Position numbers and translations under genes: made by a program
The notes under the pieces: model-generated
The model's input: the letters and a program-made list of their open reading frames with translations, nothing else
Database searches by the model: none
What the model was told of the DNA's origin: nothing
Shown: piece after piece, positions 7,801-15,525 of the stretch
Numbering within the stretch: the first letter of the stretch is position 1
How the letters are laid out: every line of letters starts with the position of its first letter
DNA from: an uncultured Lachnospiraceae bacterium
Lineage (GTDB): Bacteria > Bacillota > Clostridia > Lachnospirales > Lachnospiraceae
Length of the DNA stretch: 15,647 bases
NCBI GenBank assembly: GCA_937950565.1
Contig: CALFCS010000037.1
Span: forward strand, 1-15,647
Direction: 5' to 3'

Positions 7801-10800
7801 ATCCAGAAAGATATCGTCACAGCGTCTTTATCTATAATCAGGTTATCGGGAAGCTCTACGTAAGACGACTGCGTATTCGCCTCGCCACCCGGGAGTGTCA
7901 GCATGTCACCATTTACCGCCGCTCCTGCTCTTCGAATAAATCCCGTCTTACCATTTCCGGAAAGATCTGGCACTGCCGCATCCACACTGACTGTGCCGTC
8001 TGCTCCTGTCTGCACTTTGGAAAAATCATAATGCAGCAACAGATCCTTCTCTATCCCGGTATCCTCTTCATATGCCGCATCATATCCATAAACGTCATTC
8101 TGGTTATTCGACTGAAGCATATCTCTGGAGATTCCTTCTTTTTCAAAGGTCCCGCTTACTTTAATTGCCGAGAAATCATCCTCGTAATACACATTGGATG
8201 CTGGTACAACCGTAAGCTCTGCGCTAAGTGCCACACCGTCCTCCGAAGATGTAATTGTCCCGTCTGCCGCCTGTTTTACTTCTACCTGATATTCATACAC
8301 ATCCGCATCTTCCATAAACGCTTTCGGCGTATAGAAGAGTGACTCTCCGGATGCTTCGAGGACAGCGTCTGTATCTTCCACCTTCATAGCATAGGCATCT
8401 TGGCTTCCCTTCTTTCTGAAACCACTCAGATAAGCAGTTTCTGCATCTCCGGCCTGCGGAAGCTCCATGCCGCTCATCGTATAATCACTACTTCCCGGCG
8501 TCTGTTCCATGCCAAAGGAGTCTTCACCTGCCGCGTTCAAATCTACTTTCAAACCATAATCAAGTACATAAGCTTTGTTATCTGCCGCATAGACTTTGAC
8601 AGTAATTGTCTTATTTACACCATCTGCTCTCATATAAGTAATTGCATAAGTTCCGCCGCCTGGTGCCGCAAATGAAATCTTTTGGTTCTGTACAGTACAG
8701 CAATCAGCCGTTATCGCTTCTCCGTCTTTTATTACAGATGCAATGCTCTGAACCTCCCATACCGGAAGTATCAGCTCTTTCCCCTGCTGCGCATAGAACT
8801 GTACCGCCTGTGTTTCCTCCACTTCTACCGTCAGAGTTACCTCTTTTGTACTTAATTCTTCTGCTGGCGTCATATTCAGAATCGGCGTACCATCTGCCGC
8901 AAAATTCAAAGATTTCGCTCTTGCGTGACGACATGGGTCATTCAGTCCGTCTCTGCCCTTTGACACATATTCACACTGGCCAAAGTTTCCATTTGCATCT
9001 ACTGCATTCGAACAATTCATCGGTCTTGCATGATATACGATGACCGGATTGCCGTCTTTATCATAAGTAAAGGAATTATGCCCCGGTCCACACTGCGGAT
9101 CGTAACCTTCCACTTCAAAATCCTCACTCTTCAGAAGCGGTGTCGGGTATTTCGTCCAAGAGGCCGGATTCAGAAGATCAGCGCCTTCCTCTGCAGTTAC
9201 CATTCCAACACAATAAGTATAATCAACTGCCGCTCCGGAGAAACAGAGATGGATTTTCCCATCATGCTTTAACACTGCCGGGCCTTCATTGATAATCGTT
9301 CCGCCGCTCCATTCCCATGCATAGTCGGGAGTCGATACAAGCATTGTGTTACTGATCAACTGCCATGGCTCATCCGGATTAACCTCCGCCATGAAGATTT
9401 TGGAAATTCCGCCCGGCTTCTCTGCCCATACAACATAATGCTTTCCGGCGCTTTCAAAATAAGTCATATCAAGCGAGAAATCGGTAAACGCATGTGTCCC
9501 GTTCATTCCGGTATCACCGGCTTTTGCCGTTACCTGATGGAGATTCGATTCATCCGCCGTCTTCCAGTTCCCCGGATTCATCGGGTCATCTCCCATACAT
9601 TGCAGCATATGCGGACGGATATCCCACACGTTTCCACTACGGCTTGCTGTGAAGAGAATATACCAGCTTCCACCGATGTAATGCATCTCCGGCGCCCAGA
9701 TATAACGGTTTGCCCTGGAAGAATCTTTCTGGTTCCAGATTACGACTTCCTCAGCATCTGCAAGTCCTTCAATCGTATCCGCATGCCGAAGGATAATTCT
9801 GTCATACCCGATTCCGGCTTTATCTTCTGCATTTCCGCATACCGGATAAGAAGCTGTGAAATAATATGTTCCGTCTGCTGCCTTTACAACATAAGGATCT
9901 GCTCTCTGCTCAACCAGTACATTTCCATACTCCGGCTGTCTGATTGTTCCTTTTACCGTGTATGTTCCCGGTTTCGATGTATCCACCTTATCCCAGTCTG
10001 TCTCATTCCAGTCAACGCCAAATCCCTTCGTTGTTCCATCACTGTAATTTGCGGTCACCTTTTCCGGCTTTTCAATTGCCGCCTTGTCTGATCCGGTTTC
10101 CACTTTTACTTCCACCTTAGAAATATCTGTATTTACCACACGGCTGTATTTTCTAAGAATCGTGTCATATTCTTCTTTCGACACTTCAAACACGCCACAT
10201 TCTATTGCACCATCAGGAAGCGTTGCATTTACTGCTTCTTTCTTATATACTGTCTGCTGTGGCTGTGTAAATACTGCAAAATCTGTTGTAGATACGACAT
10301 AAGATTTCGCATCTCCTGCTTCATAATAGATTTCATAAGCTTTTTCTGTCTCATTATAAACGCAGCTTACATTGGAAACCGTATTTCCGCCTGCATCGAT
10401 TCTGACATAACGCGGGTTTGTAAAACTTGTCAAATCTCTCGAATCATAGAGAAATACGTAACCACTGCTGTGATTATCATCCGCAATCACTCCATAAGTT
10501 CCGTCTGCCTTGCGGAAAAATACCGGACTTCCCATCATCTTTGTTCCTTCAGACGGATAGAGAATCGGCTGGTTATTGTTCAGCGCCTTGTAAGTCTTTC
10601 CCTTATCCTCGCTGTATCCGATGTGAAGTGCATCGGTACGGTCTTTATTTCCGCTCTTTACATAAGTCAGGATGCTGCCATAAGCCTTTTCCGCTACTGT
10701 CAGATTGAACACCTTTTCTTTTGTCACATTCTCGTATGTCACCTTTGCAGTCAGTGTTACCTGCACATCCCCACTTCCGGATTCCGGTCTAGTCACCTTC

Positions 10801-11978
10801 CCATCAGCCGTAAGAACCTTTGTATTACTGGATTCCCATGCAATTGTTACATCATTTCCAAGCTTTGTTGGAAGCTCTACATCACTTTTCAGAACAGACG
10901 GACTGACCGTAATCTTTTCCATGTAATAAGTCAGCCATCCATCCGCTGTATCTGAAAGGACAGTTAACGGAATCTCTTTGGTCACACTTTTCCCCGCCAG
11001 TGTAAGGGTTGCAGTCAAAGTTACCTTTTTCTCTCCATCTTTCGGCAATGTTACCTTTCCTTCCGCACTCAGATATGACTGATTATCACTGCTCCAGGCA
11101 ATCGCAGAGCCGTTTGCTCCATTTGCAGGAAGGCTAATATCCTCCATTACATATGTATAGGGAAGTGTCAGACTCTCTTTATCTGCATTCAACGCATCCT
11201 GCACTGCCTTCTCATCCCCAAGCCCTTCATAATAGAGCGCTGATACTTCCTCCTGCTCTAAGGTACGTGTATAAACACGGACGTCGCGGACTCCGCCTTT
11301 ATAGAAAATATCCGGATAAGTAGACTTTCCAATATAAGCAGCCAGGTTTGTGCCAAAATCACTTACCTTTCTGGTCGTTTCCACTGTTCCGATCAGCTTA
11401 TTATTATAATATGCCGTAATACTGCCCGGCTGGATAACCGTTGTATACAATCCCCACTGATTATCCGTCTTCGGTCCCTGAATACCATAAGCGGCATTCG
11501 TTGGTGTAATTCCATACTCTGTATTGTATGGTGCGCTTGTATTTTCTGAATTTGTAATAACGGATTTAAAATATCCATTCGGATTACATGGATTCAAAAG
11601 CCAGTAATTCGAAGCATTTCCAAAGAACATACCAGCATAATTTCCCGCGCCTGTTTCATTTTTCAACCACACAGAAACAGTCAGTGTATTCTGCTTATCG
11701 AAGGTTCCTGCCGGAATTTCCACATAAGCAGCAGTACTGCCGCTTGCCCCTCCTGGAAGTGTCAATGCATTTCCCGAAACCTGATATCCGCTTCCCCGAA
11801 TCGTACCATCATGTCCTTTTCCCGAACTGTCTTTAACAGTTGTTCCTTCCACATTACTGAAATCATAGTGCAGAAGCATGTCTTCATCCGCTGTAGTTTC
11901 CTTTGCACTTGCCGGCAGTGCACTTCCTATAACCATCACCGCCGCAAGCATCAAAGATGTAAATTTTTTAAGTTTCAT
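4881..11978 (-). CDS. Giant secreted GH43 glycosidase with LamG domains and SLH cell-wall anchor
   Basis: A 2365-residue extracellular enzyme. Signal peptide 1-25 (cleavage after ASA). Then LamG-type lectin domain 34-252; two atrophied Ig-like domains 253-341 and 343-428; a partial, non-catalytic beta-propeller 432-580; a Big_4-like domain 614-682; GH43 catalytic domain about 687-1035; an unassigned beta-rich region to 1305; LamG domains 1310-1542 and 1548-1780; a galactose-binding-like domain 1786-1904; an Asn/Pro/Glu linker 2139-2170; three SLH repeats (about 2178-2230, 2237-2290, 2298-2358). The three GH43 acids are present: base Asp694 in RADPYV, pKa modulator Asp837 in FSLDMTYF, acid Glu898 in NEGPAVL, plus WAPE and GPGHNSF. 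Family activity is removal of arabinose or xylose side chains; the substrate here is inferred. SLH repeats bind secondary cell wall polysaccharide. GGGAG precedes ATG 11978. It has its own promoter and terminator. Confidence 0.93.
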   Translation of the reverse strand: MKLKKFTSLMLAAVMVIGSALPASAKETTADEDMLLHYDFSNVEGTTVKDSSGKGHDGTIRGSGYQVSGNALTLPGGASGSTAAYVEIPAGTFDKQNTLTVSVWLKNETGAGNYAGMFFGNASNYWLLNPCNPNGYFKSVITNSENTSAPYNTEYGITPTNAAYGIQGPKTDNQWGLYTTVIQPGSITAYYNNKLIGTVETTRKVSDFGTNLAAYIGKSTYPDIFYKGGVRDVRVYTRTLEQEEVSALYYEGLGDEKAVQDALNADKESLTLPYTYVMEDISLPANGANGSAIAWSSDNQSYLSAEGKVTLPKDGEKKVTLTATLTLAGKSVTKEIPLTVLSDTADGWLTYYMEKITVSPSVLKSDVELPTKLGNDVTIAWESSNTKVLTADGKVTRPESGSGDVQVTLTAKVTYENVTKEKVFNLTVAEKAYGSILTYVKSGNKDRTDALHIGYSEDKGKTYKALNNNQPILYPSEGTKMMGSPVFFRKADGTYGVIADDNHSSGYVFLYDSRDLTSFTNPRYVRIDAGGNTVSNVSCVYNETEKAYEIYYEAGDAKSYVVSTTDFAVFTQPQQTVYKKEAVNATLPDGAIECGVFEVSKEEYDTILRKYSRVVNTDISKVEVKVETGSDKAAIEKPEKVTANYSDGTTKGFGVDWNETDWDKVDTSKPGTYTVKGTIRQPEYGNVLVEQRADPYVVKAADGTYYFTASYPVCGNAEDKAGIGYDRIILRHADTIEGLADAEEVVIWNQKDSSRANRYIWAPEMHYIGGSWYILFTASRSGNVWDIRPHMLQCMGDDPMNPGNWKTADESNLHQVTAKAGDTGMNGTHAFTDFSLDMTYFESAGKHYVVWAEKPGGISKIFMAEVNPDEPWQLISNTMLVSTPDYAWEWSGGTIINEGPAVLKHDGKIHLCFSGAAVDYTYCVGMVTAEEGADLLNPASWTKYPTPLLKSEDFEVEGYDPQCGPGHNSFTYDKDGNPVIVYHARPMNCSNAVDANGNFGQCEYVSKGRDGLNDPCRHARAKSLNFAADGTPILNMTPAEELSTKEVTLTVEVEETQAVQFYAQQGKELILPVWEVQSIASVIKDGEAITADCCTVQNQKISFAAPGGGTYAITYMRADGVNKTITVKVYAADNKAYVLDYGLKVDLNAAGEDSFGMEQTPGSSDYTMSGMELPQAGDAETAYLSGFRKKGSQDAYAMKVEDTDAVLEASGESLFYTPKAFMEDADVYEYQVEVKQAADGTITSSEDGVALSAELTVVPASNVYYEDDFSAIKVSGTFEKEGISRDMLQSNNQNDVYGYDAAYEEDTGIEKDLLLHYDFSKVQTGADGTVSVDAAVPDLSGNGKTGFIRRAGAAVNGDMLTLPGGEANTQSSYVELPDNLIIDKDAVTISFWMKNETDAGRNYIAMYMGSELAENGWPMNYWSFKPVEQNGNVSTTVTHTSWWDNPPTLTASAAGLSDKMSQYTVILKNGAMILYCDGRKVAENLSTGINLSELQKDGKQIGRIGISPYEANGDIYYKGDIRDVRIYDGALGDEEIMTLYRETKAEEGLLLHYDFSKVQTGADGTVSADTAVPDLSGNGYTGTIKQNNAKINGNVLTLPGGASGSDAAYVELPTGLTNDKTAMTVSVWLKSGLGNGHDYAAMYIGEHNIGNAGFPTYYWLLNPHNTGGNMSTSITTGGWQGEKAVASPATRDGELALYTAVIESGKLTFYCNEERIGENAATGINLADLGRELKAYIGMSAWRDKNALGDGDEYYKGDVCDVRIYDRALNASEVAALYKEQGIVPAKYTSDSMGSSTRLVAESGDARGMMEFTFKGTGLDVVGRTTEETAGIMAVIRDESGTVVKSKLVNTVYQNGKLYQLPIISIKNLDYGTYTVTIKALKAESEGVSRSVVYVDGIRIYDPAGVKTNADNGQVSRHYKTAEANANVAEIRELLLGEVRFGNQEGTSEGADTGNEAVQKASVSLVSFEEGSGIAILHEGNVLVEGTDGVASSADLKEILNKGANNEVYLGKGNAIAFRAVPSGSDASRTLQVEIKKATDEKDKKAQLTVLSEGANPQVVARKHHTAMYYEIDMSKCKQYEDGSLLVVLASTGDDMLSVTNLKCAGYEITALNDAEIAQTTMAADTLKLMSRAFSEDEENPDQKNPGQENPDQENPDQENPDPDTPDENPEITQKELPFEDVDPEGWYIENVRYVYEKEIMKGLTDTKFGPNDYLVRAQFAVILHRMNEAPTQEYKKVFPDVEAGIWYTDAILWASSVKVVNGYSNTKLFGPADNITREQMAVMMYRMAEYLGYDTSAQADISQYIDAEKIDGFAEKAMRWAVSNGIIKGKDYETVLDPLGNATRAECAAIIQRFIERFENSGSH
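5490..5564 (-). repeat. Five 15-bp tandem repeats encoding an ENPDQ linker
   Basis: Residues 2139-2163 of the surface protein are five near-copies of Glu-Asn-Pro-Asp-Gln, encoded by 15-base units. It forms a flexible acidic spacer between the binding domains and the wall-anchoring SLH repeats. Such tandem units change copy number by slippage, so the length may vary between strains. Confidence 0.85.
7243..8038 (-). repeat. Recent LamG domain duplication, with 52-bp exact direct repeats
   Basis: Bases 7279-7330 and 7987-8038 are identical over 52 bases, and the adjoining stretches 7243-7271 and 7951-7979 are nearly so. They are 708 bases (236 codons) apart and encode the same start of the second and third LamG domains (LLLHYDFSKVQTGADGTVS). 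The rest of the two domains has diverged, so either the duplication is old with local gene conversion or this piece is under constraint. Confidence 0.85.
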
Positions 11979-12021
11979 TTTCTTCTCCCTTCTGGTTTTC
12001 TATTGCATTTCTGCTGTTTTT

Positions 12022-12050
12022 ATTATAGCAGACCCGCACTTCACTGCCTA
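12022..12050 (-). promoter_or_regulatory. Extended -10 promoter for the GH43/SLH gene
   Basis: On the minus strand TGCTATAAT (-10 TATAAT at 12022-12027 with the extended TG) is preceded after 17 bases by TAGGCA (12045-12050), a weak -35. An extended -10 tolerates a weak -35. The -35 overlaps the stop codon of the membrane protein gene, and no terminator separates the two genes, so read-through from the operon to the right is also possible. GGGAG lies at good spacing before ATG 11978. Confidence 0.65.
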
Positions 12051-13355
12051 GTCATTTCTCTGCCACATAATCACAAGTATCACAATAAATACAATGGACA
12101 GGCAGGAAATAATCGCCGCCAGCCACTCAAGCTGCCCTCCTCCGGACAAAATCTGTATAATAGTCAGCATGGAAGCAAGTATCGATACAATTCCAAATAT
12201 CGTAATAATGCCAACTACCGTATCATTTCTGGCCGTTTCTATTTCCTTTTGATGCTCCGCTAGCATATTGAGCGCATTGCTGGTATCATTGATTGCTTCT
12301 GGAATACCATTAGTCTCAATTACATGCTGATAGATTTTCTTTACATTATGCCATCTGGATATATTCGCAGGAGAAATGGTGCCATATGCCCGGAATTCCA
12401 GCATTTGCTTTCTCAGCCAACGAAGCCTCTTTACCTTTTTCTTATCCATAATCGCCAAAAGTTCTGTAAACCGGAGACATGTGTATTTTTGATAAAGTGC
12501 AAGCAGGACGATTGGGACTCCATCCTCCGCCTGATTGTCCATTTCCCCTTTTATATCAAGCGCATTGTCCGCAACCACATAGGAAACGGTCTGGGAAGAC
12601 ACACAGCAGCCCCAGCGGTAAGTGCCGAAATACTGGTCCTTCACTGCATAAACGTATCTGACATCTTCTTCTGACTCATCCTCCACCGGAACATCCGGTT
12701 CAGACATAAGATGCAGATTAAATGTAATCTGACGCATCTCCTCCAGTGTTGCAAAGCGTTCTTTTCTGACCGCCGTTGTATATGTATATGCCTCCAGGAA
12801 AACAGATGCACCACTCTTAAAAGAACCGTAAAGTCCTGCTTTCCCGCAAAGCTCTATAATTCTATCATCCAGGGAAAATTCACAAAGCTCTCCCTCCTTG
12901 TCTCTGTAATAGTACAAGGCATGACGGTCCGCATATCCCGGATTACAGATTCGCTTCAATATCTCAACAAATTCATAGGTGATTCCCAGACAGAAAAAAG
13001 CCACCTGAGTATGAAAAATATAAATATAAGCTGGAAGAAATTCGAACGTATCTGTTCCCAAATCGTCCGTTTCCTGCCCTGAATATGGAACCGAACCGCT
13101 GCTGTCACTTCTACGCACATACAATTCCTTTGTTCCAGAATCACAGATTCCCAGGATTTCCCTTTCCAGCACGCTTACCGGTATCTGATACCGAAGCGTA
13201 ACATTTGCAGTATTTTCCGCATTGATTGTCTGCTTGATTGCCTCATTAATATCCATAGTTGTAAGCGGCTTCTGGATTCCATTTTTCTTAAGCCACTCAA
13301 AATTGCTGTCTTCATCGTACTTAAACGGAATGATTAAATAACTCCCGAACTTCAT
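12048..13355 (-). CDS. Membrane protein with two C-terminal helices and CorA-like layout; possible Septu-linked effector
   Basis: The ATG at 13355 has GGAG six bases before it and gives 435 residues beginning MKFGSYLIIPFKYDE; a TTG at 13382, overlapping the nuclease stop, is a weaker alternative. The first 370 residues are soluble: a mixed alpha/beta region to about 265, then a long helical stretch (LLALYQKYTCLRFTELLAIM at 284-303, LRWLRKQMLEF at 311-321, helices to 375). Two membrane helices follow at about 380-403 and 409-431 with a very short loop and a short cytoplasmic tail (WQRND). This resembles CorA-type proteins, but the GMN selectivity motif is absent, so Mg2+ transport is unlikely. 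It starts 24 bases after the HNH nuclease gene with no terminator between, so it is probably co-transcribed. Its GC content (about 43% in a sampled line) matches the left neighbours, not the ATPase/HNH pair. Pore-forming effector function is inference. Confidence 0.75.
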   Translation of the reverse strand: MKFGSYLIIPFKYDEDSNFEWLKKNGIQKPLTTMDINEAIKQTINAENTANVTLRYQIPVSVLEREILGICDSGTKELYVRRSDSSGSVPYSGQETDDLGTDTFEFLPAYIYIFHTQVAFFCLGITYEFVEILKRICNPGYADRHALYYYRDKEGELCEFSLDDRIIELCGKAGLYGSFKSGASVFLEAYTYTTAVRKERFATLEEMRQITFNLHLMSEPDVPVEDESEEDVRYVYAVKDQYFGTYRWGCCVSSQTVSYVVADNALDIKGEMDNQAEDGVPIVLLALYQKYTCLRFTELLAIMDKKKVKRLRWLRKQMLEFRAYGTISPANISRWHNVKKIYQHVIETNGIPEAINDTSNALNMLAEHQKEIETARNDTVVGIITIFGIVSILASMLTIIQILSGGGQLEWLAAIISCLSIVFIVILVIMWQRND

Positions 13356-13378
13356 CTGTTTCTCCAATTCACAATTTC

Positions 13379-14035
13379 TCAATCAGTATGTATTTCTTCC
13401 AAAAAAGCTTCATATACGCTTGGGTAATCCAAATCCTCTTTAACCGAATTATACAGTTCAATAAACTGCTCCTCATTCCCGTTACGTTTATATTCACGGT
13501 AATTCTTAGCTAGTAATATAAATTTTAACTGGCGAGCCCTTACTAATCCTTCTCTATTCAAACCAGTATGTTTAATTGTAGTTTTCCCACGATTACTTGA
13601 CTTTTCCTCGTCATATCTACCCGTATTTGTATCATAAACAAGATGTGTTGAAATATCATCTTTACATGGGTCTAATATTGGATTCGTTACATCCCAGAGA
13701 GTCCTTTTATACGACGTATTGCATACTTCACACGACCAATGCAAATTATGCCAATCGTAACAATTTTGTGGAAAAATTGACTTTGGTTTTAAATGCTCTA
13801 TACGACCATACGTTGAATGATTTTCACTTATAAGTGATTCACAATAACAACAGTGATTTTTATACATCTGAGCTAAAGCTTCTTTTATATCATTTTGTCG
13901 ATATTTATTTTTATATGAATCATCTGCTTTTTCAAACGAACCTTTTATCGCGATTTCTTTTATCAAATCACTAGTCCATTTAACTGAATTATTTTTTAAA
14001 CTCATCGGGATCTTAGTCCTTGTAACATTTCTCAT
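13379..14035 (-). CDS. ptuB: HNH endonuclease, Septu PtuB / retron-effector family
   Basis: A 218-residue protein with ATG at 14035, two bases after the ATPase stop and with GGAG eight bases upstream, so translation is coupled. The nuclease core lies at 61-110: zinc-type CxxC pairs Cys62/Cys65 and Cys102/Cys105, IEHLKPK with His81, then DWHNLHWSCEVCN with Asn97 and Asn106. This CxxC - EHxxPK - NLxxSCxxCN order is that of the HNH proteins paired with PtuA in Septu and with retron Ec78. In those systems the nuclease acts in a complex with the ATPase and cleaves nucleic acid on phage infection. The C-terminal half is helical and charged. A sampled line is only about 22% GC, far below genes to the left. 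All key residues are present, so it should be active. Confidence 0.88.
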   Translation of the reverse strand: MRNVTRTKIPMSLKNNSVKWTSDLIKEIAIKGSFEKADDSYKNKYRQNDIKEALAQMYKNHCCYCESLISENHSTYGRIEHLKPKSIFPQNCYDWHNLHWSCEVCNTSYKRTLWDVTNPILDPCKDDISTHLVYDTNTGRYDEEKSSNRGKTTIKHTGLNREGLVRARQLKFILLAKNYREYKRNGNEEQFIELYNSVKEDLDYPSVYEAFLEEIHTD

Positions 14036-14037
14036 AT

Positions 14038-15339
14038 CTATTCTCCAATTAATTCTTTAATAGATAATAGTGCTGCTTCTTCTATTGCAACATCATCCTC
14101 TGGTAAAAGAGATTTAATTTCAGAAAGCAGGCAATAGTACTCTCCCAGTTCTTTTTCTTCTATAGTCTTACTAATCTTTTTCTTTGCCAAAAAAGAAAGT
14201 CTACTTAACATGCCCTCAGTTTCCGGAGCTCTATTTGAAGTTTCCATTATCTTTTCCAAAACATCATTTATCTGCCATCCTTTTTTCGACTCTTCATATT
14301 CAATTTCTAAATTGTTATTTTTGTCATTATCCAATAAAATAATTCTATCATTTTTGCAAGATGATAAAACAATTGGAGAATGTGTTGTAGTAATAAATTG
14401 TACTTTAGGAAAAGTCTCTTTTAATGCTGCGCTAATTTTCCACTGCCATTTTGGATGTAAATGCATATCTATCTCGTCAATCAGAACTATTCCTGGCGTT
14501 TCATCAACTATACTATTCCGTAGATTTGGATTTAATATAGCCATTCTATATGAAATATCAAACACCATACCAATTAAAGTTCTAAAGCCCGAACTTAATA
14601 TTCGAATAGGCAAATCTTCTTTATTATTTGAATACATAAGTTCATCTGTTCTTTTATCATAATAGACACGTGTATTATCATCATCCAACATAATCGACAT
14701 AAATCTTGATACTGTTTTTTTTACCACTTCATATTCTGCAATTTTCTTATCTAATTGCCATGATATTTCTTCCATCTTTTTGCACCAATTTTGCAACATT
14801 TTAGTATTTGATGCATCCTCTAAACAATCTGTATATCCAACACTTCGGGAAAAATCATCCCCAAATGGATTACTCCATTTATCCCTTTTCTGATTTGCAA
14901 TTCTTGAAAAACTTTGATAACTAATAACGGGAAGTATCGCATCTGAATTTATAATCATTTCATTTGCTTTTCTACAAATATCTCTAGGCTCGATTGTTGA
15001 ACGAGAGCTTTTCACACTAACTTTACGTCTCGCAAAGTTAAACTCAGTCCCATCTAATATTAATTCGCACTTTACCGAAACAGGGGTCTTATAAAGAATA
15101 TTTATTGAGCCATCTCCCAACAATTCTTTTTCCATTCTTATTTCGTCCTTAGTAAAATGTATTGATTTTACTCCGTCAAGTCCAGAAAGAAATGCTCCTA
15201 ATGCTACTATTATGGCTTCTAAGGTAGATGTCTTACCTGTACCATTATCACCAGCTATAAGATTAAACTTTTCATCAAATTCAAATTGAACATTTTTTAT
15301 TCCTTTAAAATTTTTTATTTCAATTTTTTTTATTATCAT
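14038..15339 (-). CDS. ptuA: AAA/ABC-type ATPase, Septu PtuA family
   Basis: A 433-residue SMC/OLD-like ATPase, probably cytoplasmic. It begins MIIKKIEIKNFKGIKNV, typical of RecF/OLD-type ATPases, with Walker A GDNGTGKT at 30-37, an ABC-like signature LSSGFR at 248-253, Walker B IVLIDEID at 284-291 (catalytic Glu289) and a switch histidine His320 in ITTTHSP. The motif HLHPKWQW after Walker B is characteristic of this AAA group. There is no TOPRIM domain, which separates it from OLD nucleases and agrees with a separate HNH partner directly downstream. In Septu the ATPase oligomer holds the HNH protein and controls its activity. AAGGGA precedes ATG 15339. GC content is low (25-32% in two sampled lines), suggesting horizontal acquisition. 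The absence of a reverse transcriptase argues for Septu, not retron Ec78. Confidence 0.88.
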   Translation of the reverse strand: MIIKKIEIKNFKGIKNVQFEFDEKFNLIAGDNGTGKTSTLEAIIVALGAFLSGLDGVKSIHFTKDEIRMEKELLGDGSINILYKTPVSVKCELILDGTEFNFARRKVSVKSSRSTIEPRDICRKANEMIINSDAILPVISYQSFSRIANQKRDKWSNPFGDDFSRSVGYTDCLEDASNTKMLQNWCKKMEEISWQLDKKIAEYEVVKKTVSRFMSIMLDDDNTRVYYDKRTDELMYSNNKEDLPIRILSSGFRTLIGMVFDISYRMAILNPNLRNSIVDETPGIVLIDEIDMHLHPKWQWKISAALKETFPKVQFITTTHSPIVLSSCKNDRIILLDNDKNNNLEIEYEESKKGWQINDVLEKIMETSNRAPETEGMLSRLSFLAKKKISKTIEEKELGEYYCLLSEIKSLLPEDDVAIEEAALLSIKELIGE

Positions 15340-15405
15340 TTTATGTTCCCTTCCGTATTAATATCAAATTGAACCCTATATACTACAAGAATTACATCTA
15401 ATACA

Positions 15406-15434
15406 ATTATACTATGTCACTCTTAAAGAGTAAA
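15406..15434 (-). promoter_or_regulatory. Promoter of the PtuA/PtuB operon with an operator-like palindrome
   Basis: On the minus strand TTTACT (15429-15434) and a perfect TATAAT (15406-15411) are spaced by 17 bases. A 13-base palindrome, ACTCTTAAAGAGT (15419-15431), overlaps the -35 element and the spacer, where a bound repressor would block RNA polymerase. No regulator gene is present in the window. The leader to ATG 15339 is about 60 bases. Confidence 0.55.
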
Positions 15435-15456
15435 CACAAAGCAAATAAATAACAAC

Positions 15457-15507
15457 AAAAAATCCCGCAGCCCTTGAAAACACTTAATTTTCAAGGACTA
15501 CGGGATT
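15457..15507 (-). terminator. Strong rho-independent terminator after the GGGtGRT gene
   Basis: The 20-base arms 15461-15480 and 15488-15507 pair at 18 positions plus two G-T or similar mismatches around a 7-base loop, and the coding strand runs into six T (complement of 15457-15462). It insulates the defence operon from the gene at the right edge. Confidence 0.92.
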
Positions 15508-15525
15508 TGAATAAACAAAGTATAC

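Noticed and set aside
9438..10091. 217-codon plus-strand open frame
   Set aside because: Antisense to the GH43 catalytic domain, no ribosome binding site, Cys/Arg/Ile-rich composition typical of a shadow frame.
12048..13355. Genuine CorA magnesium transporter
   Set aside because: The two-helix C-terminal layout fits, but there is no GMN motif at the end of the first helix and the N-terminal domain is not recognisably CorA.
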